Source: Bacteroidales bacterium (GTDB lineage Bacteria; Bacteroidota; Bacteroidia; Bacteroidales; UBA6680). From it: a DNA stretch of 54,530 nt. The stretch is taken from positions 1 through 54,530 of the forward strand of contig JAOARD010000072.1 of the NCBI GenBank assembly GCA_025210735.1, written 5' to 3'. Each line of letters opens with the position of its first letter. Within the stretch, counting starts at the first letter, position 1. Below, piece by piece: positions 43,779-52,134 of the stretch. A program made the position numbers and the translations under genes. Below the pieces are notes generated by a model, which made no database searches, was not told the DNA's origin, and was given only the letters and a program-made list of their open reading frames with translations.

Positions 43779-44225
43779 TTAGATTTTGTTAGCTGCTGGT
43801 TTTTCTATTCTAAAATTTTCAGGACTATCAATTGGTATTACAAAATCTAACCCATAAGGATAATTCAAATCTGTTGTCAGTCTAACATTTTCTTTCTCAA
43901 GACTAACGTATGTAGGATTATTCATAGTTGATAAATGAATAATCCATTTAAATAAACCTGTTTTCTTAACCCTCAAAGCAACGAATCCTGTTCCTCCCCA
44001 GTCTGTCTCTCCTGCTATAACAACAAACTCTTTGTTCTTGTCTTCCATTACAGGATATATTTCACTCCATCCATTTTTCAGAATCTTTTCAATACTATCT
44101 GCTATTCCAACAAAAAAACCATCTGTCGAGTCCCCGCCAATAGATACATAGGAATTATCTTCATAGAAGATTGCGTCTTCTATCAAACATTCAAATTGGT
44201 CTTCTGAAATTCTTAGTGCTTTCAT
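43779..44225 (-). CDS. Small acidic protein, candidate immunity protein
   Basis: 148 residues, no signal. The sequence is acidic with a beta-rich core (FVVIAGETDWGGTGFVALRV, FKWIIHLSTMNNPTYVSLEK). The pattern of short strands and Gly-Trp motifs recalls cytosolic immunity proteins, but no family is recognised. It stands alone on the minus strand with 85 bp to the next gene upstream. Confidence 0.55.
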   Translation of the reverse strand: MKALRISEDQFECLIEDAIFYEDNSYVSIGGDSTDGFFVGIADSIEKILKNGWSEIYPVMEDKNKEFVVIAGETDWGGTGFVALRVKKTGLFKWIIHLSTMNNPTYVSLEKENVRLTTDLNYPYGLDFVIPIDSPENFRIEKPAANKI

Positions 44226-44310
44226 TCTGTTTTGTTCGTAGTTAACTTTTATGCATGTTGTTGTAGCGGATTTAGGGGCATAGTTCCTGCCATAACCAAT
44301 ACAAAAAAAT

Positions 44311-45615
44311 TTACTCCTTATTCAGTGATATTTTTTCTACTTCCCCACTTGGTCTAATAATAGTATAGAATAGTTTATTTGGCTGTTCAACATTATCAAA
44401 TTCAAAAATCAAATCTCCATTATTGCTATTTCTATAACCTGTTTTAGCAAAAAAAATTGACTCTGAAAAAGGAATCAATTCCTTTGATCCAAAATATAGT
44501 TTTCCATCTTTTATTGATACTTTGTAACCTTTATAATTTCCGGTAAGTGTTACAGATGGGGTTACCTTTTCGCTGTTTAGTAGTGCTTTATAATACTTCG
44601 AGTACCAACCTAAATAAGTTTGTTTATTGTGGGATAAAGAATCATTTGTAAGCCATTTATCAATTAATAAACTTTGAATTTTATAAACAGCTAGTTTTGG
44701 ATCAATATTAATGTCGGGTTGCACGCCTTTTTGCTCCCAATTATCGTTAGTAACAGGAGATAATACTCTTCCTGAAGGAATAAATGCAATGAAACCATGA
44801 GCTAAAGCCTCATCATCACCTGAATGTGCACCTCCAAAAGATGGCTTACCTACTATAGTTGCTTTTTTATAAGCTTGCATTGCATAAGGGAGAGCTTCTG
44901 CTGCCGAACCTGTATGTTTATTGATAATTATATAGAGGGGCTTGTCGGATCTTCTTTCACCCGGAATGTCAAATAAATTCCATTCTTGAGTTAACTCATC
45001 ATTTTTTCTATTATAGTTAGTGAGCAACATCTTTTCATCGCTTTGTTCAAAAAAATAACTAGCAAGAAATTGTCCCATCTTACCGCTACCTCCCGGATTC
45101 TCTCTTAAATCAATTATATATGCATCACTATGTTTTAAAAACTCCATTGCAGCCGCAGCTACTTTAAACGCTTCTTCATTTTCATAGAATCCTGATATTT
45201 TTAAATAGCCAATATTTCCATTGAGAATTTTCACCTCTTTAAATCCATAATTTTTAACCCTTAAACCGTTTTCATTATCCACCTCTTCAGTCTTTGATTT
45301 TATTGGATTAATAAGTTCTTGAAATAAAGATGGATCATATAAAAATTGTAAATGAGCATCGTTAGCCAAATTGGCTAAAAGCACATTTACCTCTTTTAAA
45401 AAAACCTCAATATCTTTTGAAAACTTAGCCTTTTTCAAAGCTTTAGACATTTCTATCGCTTTATCTTCAAACACATAAGCTTCCTCCAAATTTGAAGCTA
45501 GTTTATTAATAATTTCTTTTTGCTGACTTTTAGTAAGGGTATTTTCTTCTTGTCCGAATAGACTAATTGTTTGCAAGAGTAAACCTAAAAAGAGTATGAG
45601 CTTTAATTGTTTCAT
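44311..45615 (-). CDS. S41-family (C-terminal-processing-like) serine peptidase
   Basis: 434 residues. A signal peptide is present (MKQLKLILFLGLLLQTISLF). The N-terminal helical segment (about 25-130) is followed by the S41 core: IGYLKISGFYENEEAF, AYIIDLRENPGGSGKM, LYIIINKHTGSAAEALPYAM (nucleophile S237), VGKPSFGGAHSGD. No PDZ domain is seen, as in the tail-specific protease relatives of the IRBP type. The last 100 residues are beta-rich. It is probably periplasmic. Substrates unknown. Confidence 0.85.
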   Translation of the reverse strand: MKQLKLILFLGLLLQTISLFGQEENTLTKSQQKEIINKLASNLEEAYVFEDKAIEMSKALKKAKFSKDIEVFLKEVNVLLANLANDAHLQFLYDPSLFQELINPIKSKTEEVDNENGLRVKNYGFKEVKILNGNIGYLKISGFYENEEAFKVAAAAMEFLKHSDAYIIDLRENPGGSGKMGQFLASYFFEQSDEKMLLTNYNRKNDELTQEWNLFDIPGERRSDKPLYIIINKHTGSAAEALPYAMQAYKKATIVGKPSFGGAHSGDDEALAHGFIAFIPSGRVLSPVTNDNWEQKGVQPDINIDPKLAVYKIQSLLIDKWLTNDSLSHNKQTYLGWYSKYYKALLNSEKVTPSVTLTGNYKGYKVSIKDGKLYFGSKELIPFSESIFFAKTGYRNSNNGDLIFEFDNVEQPNKLFYTIIRPSGEVEKISLNKE

Positions 45616-45699
45616 AAATAGTACTTTCTATATGTTTTTTTTTAAAATTGTTTACAACTAATATAAACTCATCAGTGCACTTATCTCTATTATAAACTC

Positions 45700-45870
45700 T
45701 AGAAATAAATTAACTATAATCTACTGATTACTTTTATTGTTAGCAATAATATTTATTCTGGTTCTGATAGTTTATATGATTCTGACATTACTGTTTAGTT
45801 ACACTTTAAATATAGGCATAAGAAACTGTTTAAAATTTATCCTTCAGTTTTTTTATGAAAATATGAGTTC
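45700..45870 (-). repeat. E7: E-element copy with decayed -33 box and short frame
   Basis: TATATTTA is at 45807-45814 and the frame MSESYKLSEPE stops after 11 codons. The TTG is missing. The hairpin TTATTG-N4-CAATAA at 45734-45749 has different arms from the other copies. It resembles the relic at 47190-47285. Confidence 0.6.
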
Positions 45871-45879
45871 CTATTAAGT

Positions 45880-46533
45880 TTAATTTGCCCTGTGTGCAGA
45901 GAGTACTTTTTTTACCTCATCAGCATTTTTCAGATGCTCCATGTTTCCCAGATTCAGATCGTATGTAATGTTGTTGAGGTGTGGTAAAAAACCGATTGTA
46001 CCATCCCTGCTCTGTTCTAAAATCACTGTATCATAAATATTCTCACAACAACTAGATGTAGATCGTAATACAGTGTTGCCATCTTCATCAACATCTTCAA
46101 TAGTTCCGTAAACCCTAACCTCTCCGCTTTGAATTATAACCAGCTCTTTACTTCCGTTTTTGTCTACATCGTAATAAAACAGGCTCTCGATAATGGTATT
46201 ATATACCCCCACTCCTCCTAAATCGTTGTATGTTATAAGAATATAATTCTTACCATCACCTACAGGTTGAAACACCATTAAACTTATCGATTTATTCTCA
46301 TTGCATATTGAACAATCATCTACAAAAGTCATAATCTTTTTACCCTTAGAGGTATCTCCCCAATAACCTTCCAGTACTGGATGTAACTCTGCCATATTGT
46401 AATTATCTGTCAGGTGTCGGTATACAAAATCATTTGCCGTCTCATTTGGTAATCGCTCAAATAAGTATTTATCAGGCTGACCAAATGAGGCTGTAAAGAT
46501 TGTTAAGAGTGGTACTATTATTAAAAATTTCAT
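45880..46533 (-). CDS. Exported protein of unknown function
   Basis: 217 residues from the ATG at 46533, which opens a signal peptide (MKFLIIVPLLTIFTASFGQ); an upstream ATG would add 19 polar residues. The mature part contains DDCSICNENKSISL (C-x2-C), a beta-rich centre with the possible Ca-binding-like stretch YYDVDKNGSKELVIIQSG and DVDEDGNTVL, similar to FG-GAP/VCBS repeat loops (DxDxDG). STSSCCENIYDT has paired cysteines. It may be a small beta-propeller-like exported protein. Family not certain. Confidence 0.6.
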   Translation of the reverse strand: MKFLIIVPLLTIFTASFGQPDKYLFERLPNETANDFVYRHLTDNYNMAELHPVLEGYWGDTSKGKKIMTFVDDCSICNENKSISLMVFQPVGDGKNYILITYNDLGGVGVYNTIIESLFYYDVDKNGSKELVIIQSGEVRVYGTIEDVDEDGNTVLRSTSSCCENIYDTVILEQSRDGTIGFLPHLNNITYDLNLGNMEHLKNADEVKKVLSAHRAN

Positions 46534-46628
46534 ACTTATTAATTGTTTTTTATTGTCTGATAAAACTCGTATTAAATATCTAATATACAACCGGAATGCT
46601 ATCTCCTATTTTCCTTTTAACCAGAGAA

Positions 46629-47138
46629 TCAATATATTCCAAACTTCTCCTTCATAACTCTGTTTTCCTGTTTAATTCTAATACTCAAAGGAATCAGGTA
46701 TAAAGGGAAACCTATGCACAATGCATACCATGAATTACACATTAAAGCTACTGCAATTAGTTCAGGAATAATATTCAGAAAGTAATTAGGATGTTTAAAA
46801 TTTCTGAACAAGAAGCTGGTAACCAACTTGTGCTTGGGAGCTATAATAAGTTTAACTGTCCAAATATCTTTCAAAGAAAATATCACTATCAATAATATAA
46901 AGTATGAGAAAAGCCATAAGCCAATCCCTATATATGTATATTGATTTATTTCATTACCATACCCTTCACATAAACAGACTATGTAATACAATATATGAAA
47001 AACAGTTAATAACAGGCTATTTAATTTACCATATTCAACAGCACCATTAAGCTTCAGCTTTTTTTCATTATATATTGACTTAAAAAGGGTAATAATCCTA
47101 ATTAGGAATAGTCCCGATACAATATAAGTAACAATCAT
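46629..47138 (-). CDS. Isoprenylcysteine/phospholipid methyltransferase-like membrane protein
   Basis: 169 residues, at least four transmembrane segments. The motif SFLFRNFKHPNYFLNIIPEL is the ICMT/PEMT-type signature region (His-Pro-x-Tyr...Glu), and the final segment has IRIKQENRVMKEKFG, typical of the family end. Members methylate small lipids or protein C-termini using SAM at the membrane. No substrate can be assigned. It has its own position between E relics. Confidence 0.75.
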   Translation of the reverse strand: MIVTYIVSGLFLIRIITLFKSIYNEKKLKLNGAVEYGKLNSLLLTVFHILYYIVCLCEGYGNEINQYTYIGIGLWLFSYFILLIVIFSLKDIWTVKLIIAPKHKLVTSFLFRNFKHPNYFLNIIPELIAVALMCNSWYALCIGFPLYLIPLSIRIKQENRVMKEKFGIY

Positions 47139-47189
47139 TTTCAGGTTAGATTTAATTTATACACAGAAACTGTTTAAGATTTATCCATC

Positions 47190-47285
47190 AGTTCTTTATA
47201 TAAAAATTCATTAGCTATAATCTACTGACTCTATATAACAAACAACAGTCCTGTTACAGTTTCTGGTTCTGATAGTTAACATGTA
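47190..47285 (-). repeat. E8: relic of the E element
   Basis: The minus strand holds TAACTATCAGAACCAGAAAC and the hairpin AACAG-TC-CTGTT at 47244-47255, matching the hairpin half of the E element. The promoter half is degraded. It also matches E7 over the stretch CTGTTTAAGATTTATCC. Confidence 0.5.
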
Positions 47286-47315
47286 ATATAATATTGCAGA
47301 GTATTGTCTCCTTTT

Positions 47316-48575
47316 TTAATTGGCACTTCTGCTATACGGAACTAACTCGTAGTTTTTATAAATAGTTCGGGCATAGTTATCGTTAATTTCTAACTCCTTG
47401 CATACTGCCTTACACTTTTTATAGCATGTAATTGCCTTTTCTCTCTCGCCAATAAGATCGTAACAGAAGCCAAGATTTCTGTAGTAGAATGTTTTAACAA
47501 ACCAATGATCAGATTGTGGTACCTCATTAAGTTTATCAGAAACAGATTGAAGAGTTGCTATTGCTTTTTCGTAATCTCTGTTCAGAAACTGAATCCAGCC
47601 TTTTTCAAAATGCAGATAAACAGAGTTTGGGTTGTACTTCTCCCACTCGTCGATTATTGGTTCTGTTTTAACTATATCTTCAGCAGAAATTATATCTGGA
47701 TCATCGTCCATACCCATTCCGTGAATAAGCGGTACCAATGCACCATGATACATAAGATCTATAGCAGAAGAGTCTGATGCCTCATAATAGTTCTTTGCAA
47801 GGCTCTTCTCAAGAAAATCCTTTATATTATCTGACTCTTTTATCTCCTTTAATGGTAATATATTGGCAAAATCTACAACGTTCAGATCCTCCCTTTCAGA
47901 TAGTTTTATATCAAAATAGTGTTTATGCTCACATCCGGTAAATACTACTATTCGTTTCCCCGGATTCTTTAATATTGCACTATCAATAAGTTCCAACATC
48001 TTAGAGTTTCTGCTCTCATAATTCAGATTCATAAAGCTATCGCCATAAACCGACATAGATATACTGTACATCTGCCTCACAAATTCATTACACACTTTAC
48101 CATTATAAAACTCATAACCACGGTTGTTCTCTCTCCACACATTATTCCAACCACCATATTTACGCTTAAAACGTTGCATAACAGAGTCCGATTCTACCAA
48201 CTCTTTTATTCTTTTTTCTTTGTCTTTATACTCTTCCGATTCAAGAAACCTTTTCTTCTCTGCTCTGTCTGTTTTAGCCCACCAATCAATTGGATATACC
48301 TCTTTATTGTTCTCAAAACCATACATAGAGGCAATCATCATCTCATACAGATACGATCGCTTTCTGAAATATGACGGAGGTATCTCAACACATATTACAT
48401 CCGGCTCATATGTGCCAAGGATATTTACAATATCTTTAAATGTGTAGTTGGGGTTTGTTGAGTGACTGGCATGTATGGTACCTACAACAAGCACCTCTGT
48501 CTTCTCATTTTTTGAGTTACATGAAAATAGTCCTGTAAGAATCAACAGGATAACAATATAGTTTTTCATCTTCAT
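47316..48575 (-). CDS. Lipoprotein of the TraB/Tiki-like superfamily with TPR tail
   Basis: 419 residues. The lipobox is LTGLFSC (C19). VLVVGTIHASHSTNP followed by YEPDVICVEIPPSYF matches the TraB/ChaN/DUF5694-type core (GTxH and PDVIxxEx), and GKRIVVFTGCEHKHYFD supplies the second motif. The last 100 residues carry TPR units (SVYLHFEKGWIQFLNRDYEK, AITCYKKCKAVCKEL). It is lipid-anchored, so probably periplasmic or surface-facing. It is the second protein of this superfamily in the window, after 9718-10974. The target is unknown; peptide or haem processing has been suggested for relatives. Confidence 0.7.
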   Translation of the reverse strand: MKMKNYIVILLILTGLFSCNSKNEKTEVLVVGTIHASHSTNPNYTFKDIVNILGTYEPDVICVEIPPSYFRKRSYLYEMMIASMYGFENNKEVYPIDWWAKTDRAEKKRFLESEEYKDKEKRIKELVESDSVMQRFKRKYGGWNNVWRENNRGYEFYNGKVCNEFVRQMYSISMSVYGDSFMNLNYESRNSKMLELIDSAILKNPGKRIVVFTGCEHKHYFDIKLSEREDLNVVDFANILPLKEIKESDNIKDFLEKSLAKNYYEASDSSAIDLMYHGALVPLIHGMGMDDDPDIISAEDIVKTEPIIDEWEKYNPNSVYLHFEKGWIQFLNRDYEKAIATLQSVSDKLNEVPQSDHWFVKTFYYRNLGFCYDLIGEREKAITCYKKCKAVCKELEINDNYARTIYKNYELVPYSRSAN

Positions 48576-48595
48576 TTTTAAGGGTTTTAGATTGA

Positions 48596-48625
48596 TAAAT
48601 ATAATTAGCTTAAAGTTTGCTACAA
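48596..48625 (-). promoter_or_regulatory. Promoter of the TraB/Tiki-like gene
   Basis: TTG (48623-48625), 19 bp, TATATTTA (48596-48603) on the minus strand, about 20 bp before the ATG at 48575. It has the same spacing as the E promoters but none of their upstream box or leader. Confidence 0.65.
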
Positions 48626-48790
48626 GTTAACGTATAAAAACCTAATTACCAATAGTAAAACATACACAGACCGTTCCTTTGTTATACAGAACGTTTATCC
48701 CCCTTTAATTTGACAAATGAAACCCGAAATGTTGTAATTTTTATGTTACTTATGTGTAAGAAATATATTATAAATATGTTGTAATTAGCC

Positions 48791-49702
48791 CTATGATGCT
48801 GATTTAGCATATTGTTTGGGGCTCATTCCTGTTTTCTTCTTAAATAGTTTGCTAAAACTCTGACGCTGCTCAAACCCTAAATCATATGCTATCTCACTTA
48901 TCGAATTTGAAGAGCTTAATAACAGGCTTTTTGCTTTTTCAATAAGAAAGTAATGAATATGATCAATAGCACTTTTGCCCGTTTCCTGTTTCAGTAAATC
49001 GCCCAGATAGTTAGATGATAAGTGTAACTGATTTGCACAGTATTTTACTGTTGGCAATCCGTTTAGTTTCACCTTTTCCGATTCAAAATAATCAAACAGT
49101 ATCTTTTCAAACCTCGATACAACTCCTTTATTATGGTGGCTACGTGTAATAAACTGTCTGCCATAAAAACGGTTACAGTAATTCAACAGAACCTCTATAT
49201 TAGAGCTAATTAAATCGTGGCTGTAGTGATCAATATTGCTAAACTCATCCTGAATTGTTTGAATAACCGAATAGATAGTGTTTTTCTCTGCATCTGACAG
49301 ATGCAGCGATTCGTTCATATTGTATGAGAAGAAGGTGTACTCCTTGATCTTATCATTCAATGAACCGGAGCGTATTAAATCAGGATGAAAATATAGCCCC
49401 CAACCCTCTATAAAGGCATCTTTCTCGATATCTGTTACAATACTCAACTGCTCAGGAGCCATACATAAAAGCGAAGCCTCAGAAAAATCATAATCTTTTC
49501 GTCCGTAAATAACACCTGCTCCTTTAACCTTTTTCAGAGCTATGGAATAAAAGCCAAAGATTTTGCGTGTACCGGTTTTAATACGTTGCAGATCTATTTT
49601 TGAGAAATCTATCAGTGTAATTAAGGGGTGTGACGGTTTATCCGGATACCCATAAAACTCATGAAGTTTACTTACTGAATTTATCTTAACCGTCTCTGCC
49701 AT
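48791..49702 (-). CDS. AraC-family transcriptional regulator
   Basis: 303 residues. The C-terminal DNA-binding domain shows both helix-turn-helix units: KYCANQLHLSSNYLGDLLKQ, SISEIAYDLGFEQRQSFSKL, ending KKKTGMSPKQYAKSAS. The N-terminal 190 residues are a cupin-like sensor domain. It is located just after the alcohol-dehydrogenase operon on the same strand (201-bp gap), so it probably controls that operon, in response to an alcohol, aldehyde or sugar. An R2-like leader (49752-49802) lies upstream. Confidence 0.88.
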   Translation of the reverse strand: MAETVKINSVSKLHEFYGYPDKPSHPLITLIDFSKIDLQRIKTGTRKIFGFYSIALKKVKGAGVIYGRKDYDFSEASLLCMAPEQLSIVTDIEKDAFIEGWGLYFHPDLIRSGSLNDKIKEYTFFSYNMNESLHLSDAEKNTIYSVIQTIQDEFSNIDHYSHDLISSNIEVLLNYCNRFYGRQFITRSHHNKGVVSRFEKILFDYFESEKVKLNGLPTVKYCANQLHLSSNYLGDLLKQETGKSAIDHIHYFLIEKAKSLLLSSSNSISEIAYDLGFEQRQSFSKLFKKKTGMSPKQYAKSAS

Positions 49703-49751
49703 ATATCTTTTCTTTAAATAGTAAATTTAATACTTTCTTAAAACTATTTTA

Positions 49752-49802
49752 CCTGTTTATAATTGTTTTTGTGCTAGTAAAACATTTCTCTACTTAGTTC
49801 AT
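49752..49802 (-). repeat. R2-like leader before the AraC gene
   Basis: The minus strand carries AAAAACAATTATAAACAG and an ATG with a two-codon frame. It is a shortened copy of the R2 leader, lacking the 3' part of the other copies. Confidence 0.5.
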
Positions 49803-49903
49803 AAGAAGGAGATCAAGTCAGGTACCATTCTGGCACCTGATCTGTATCCTCTTCAATCATATATTAAATTAAAATGGTTTGTTACACTTTTTATTTTTAT
49901 CTG

Positions 49904-51049
49904 TTATGCTTTCTCCAGTATTTCTGCAATTGTATCTACCGAATAGTTTTTATCCATTCCCCAAGTTTTAGCCAAAACAAAAGCATTTTCTGCCAAATCG
50001 CGGATAGCTGTTTTAGGAATATTTGCCTCAGCCAGACAGATTGGTGTTCCTATTTTCTTATACCACTCTTCCAGCTTTTGTATGCCATTTTCAATTCCCT
50101 CTGTGTTAAATACATTTTTAGCAAAACGCTCGTAACGTTCTGGTCGTTGATTATTATGCCATCTCATCCAGGCAGGGAATACAGCAGACAAACCAGCACC
50201 ATGTGGCACATTAAACAGTGCCGATAAAGCATGTTCAATCATATGCGTATCAAAAGAGTGCCCCTCAACTCCTACAAAGGTATTGCCATTAAGTGCCATG
50301 GTTGAAGCCCAGGCAAATTCAGCACGAGCATTATAATTATCTGAATCAATCAATAAACTATCTGTTGTAGTAATAACTGTTCTTAAGATATTTTCAATCA
50401 ACACTTGTGTAGATTCCGGTATATATGATGCCGTAAAATACAGATCGAGACAATGAGCAAAAATATCGGCAGCAGAGTAGGCCAAATAGTCTTTACCAAC
50501 GGTTGCCATCAAATCAGGATTAATAACAGAAACCTTTGGATAGAGATGTGGAGACATAATAGCTAATTTCTCCTTAGTCTCATCGTTCATCACTACACCA
50601 CCTGCATTCATTTCACTGCCTGTTGCAGCTAATGTAAGTACTGAAAATACCGGTAGAGCAGCTTCAGCATTAGCTTTGTTTATAAAGAAATCCCAGACAT
50701 TGCCACCATAAACAGCACCGGCAGCAACAGCTTTGCAAGTATCAAGTACAGATCCTCCCCCAACAGCAAGTACAGCATCTGCTTTTTCTGCTTTAGCAAG
50801 TAAAATTGCCTCATTCACTTTACTAAGCAAAGGGTTACTTACAACTCCTCCAATCTCAAGCCACTGAATATTATTATTTTCTAACGAAGCTGTTACCCGA
50901 TTAAACAACCCCTCTTTTTTTATTCGCTCAGATCCGTAAACAATCAGAACCTTTTGTAAACCAAAATCTGAGATATAATTACCAATGTTATTCTCCTTCT
51001 CTTTTCCAAACTCAATTCTTGTTGGATTATAAAATGTAAAATCCTTCAT
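49904..51049 (-). CDS. Iron-containing alcohol dehydrogenase (YqhD/BdhA-like)
   Basis: 381 residues, no signal. The nucleotide-binding part contains AVGGGSVLDTCKAVAAGAVY. The metal-binding part contains YSAADIFAHCLDLYF and HMIEHALSALFNVPHGAGLS, with the Asp/His/His/His set of the family. Such enzymes reduce aldehydes to alcohols with NADPH (YqhD) or NADH (BdhA). It is the first gene to be followed downstream by the AraC regulator. The ATG at 51049 follows the leader CAATTATAAACAG. Confidence 0.9.
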   Translation of the reverse strand: MKDFTFYNPTRIEFGKEKENNIGNYISDFGLQKVLIVYGSERIKKEGLFNRVTASLENNNIQWLEIGGVVSNPLLSKVNEAILLAKAEKADAVLAVGGGSVLDTCKAVAAGAVYGGNVWDFFINKANAEAALPVFSVLTLAATGSEMNAGGVVMNDETKEKLAIMSPHLYPKVSVINPDLMATVGKDYLAYSAADIFAHCLDLYFTASYIPESTQVLIENILRTVITTTDSLLIDSDNYNARAEFAWASTMALNGNTFVGVEGHSFDTHMIEHALSALFNVPHGAGLSAVFPAWMRWHNNQRPERYERFAKNVFNTEGIENGIQKLEEWYKKIGTPICLAEANIPKTAIRDLAENAFVLAKTWGMDKNYSVDTIAEILEKA

Positions 51050-51078
51050 CTGTTTATAATTGTTTTTTATTTATTACA

Positions 51079-52029
51079 TTATTCCCAAATAGAATTTGAT
51101 GTATAAGGGCCTCCCGGTACTTCAAAGAATTTACCCTCTACATATCTACGATCCATATTCAGCGAAGCCATATTCAGCATCTCTTCATCGGTAAGCTCAA
51201 CTTTTGCAGCATCTAAGTTCTGCTTAAGGCGTTGTGCATTCACCGATTTTGGAATAACAGAAATTCCACGCTGCACTCCGTAAGCCAGAATCATTTGAGC
51301 TACAGAAATCCCTTTTGCATTGGCTAAAGATGTTATCAGTGTATCCTCTAAAAGAACCGGATCATCATCTCTCCTTACCACTTCCGGGCGATCAGATGAG
51401 CCCAGAGGAGAGTAAGCCATAACATGAATTGACTGAGACTTACAGTATTCTACCAATTCATTTTGTTGCAGATAAGGATGAAGCTCAACCTGATTCAGCT
51501 CCGGTCTGATCTCTGCAACCTCAATCAAATCTTTTAATTTATTAACCGAGAAATTACATACACCTATATTACGTGTTAATCCTTCTTTCACGGCTTGCTC
51601 CATACCTTTCCATGTATCAGATACAGGCTGCTCTTCTAAAGAGAGAAATTCGTCAGCTTCTGAAGCATACGACACACCTTTTTTCTGAGCTATCGGCCAG
51701 TGAATCAGATATAGGTCTAAATAATCGAGCTGTAGATCTGCTAAGGTCTCCTTAAGAGCAGGAATTACGTTGTCTTTTCCATGATTACAGTTCCACAATT
51801 TAGAGGTAATCCAAAGCTCTTCACGTTTTACAACACCTTCTTCCATCAACTCATTCAGAGCTTTACCTATCTCCTCTTCGTTACCATAGATAGCAGCACA
51901 ATCAATATGTCTGTATCCTATTTTTACAGCCTCTTTTACTGCTTCATATACCTCACTAGGCGACGATTTCCATGTTCCTAAACCCAGAACAGGCATTTGA
52001 TCACTGTTTTTGTATGTTAACTTTTGCAT
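51079..52029 (-). CDS. Aldo/keto reductase
   Basis: 316 residues. The AKR barrel motifs are GYRHIDCAAIYGNEEEIGKA (with catalytic Asp and Tyr), WITSKLWNCNH (Lys), DYLDLYLIHWPIA (His) and IGVCNFSVNKLKDL. VIPKSVNAQRLKQNLDA is the NADPH-binding loop. It reduces aldehydes and sugars with NADPH. The gap to the alcohol dehydrogenase gene is only 29 bp, so they are probably one transcript. Confidence 0.92.
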   Translation of the reverse strand: MQKLTYKNSDQMPVLGLGTWKSSPSEVYEAVKEAVKIGYRHIDCAAIYGNEEEIGKALNELMEEGVVKREELWITSKLWNCNHGKDNVIPALKETLADLQLDYLDLYLIHWPIAQKKGVSYASEADEFLSLEEQPVSDTWKGMEQAVKEGLTRNIGVCNFSVNKLKDLIEVAEIRPELNQVELHPYLQQNELVEYCKSQSIHVMAYSPLGSSDRPEVVRRDDDPVLLEDTLITSLANAKGISVAQMILAYGVQRGISVIPKSVNAQRLKQNLDAAKVELTDEEMLNMASLNMDRRYVEGKFFEVPGGPYTSNSIWE

Positions 52030-52134
52030 ATGTTTATAATTTTTGAGATACTAAACCATGAACTAAGAAATCTCTTTTAAATCTCACCGCCCTAATCATG
52101 AGATTAAGGCTATGAGATTTAATTAAGAAGAGTC

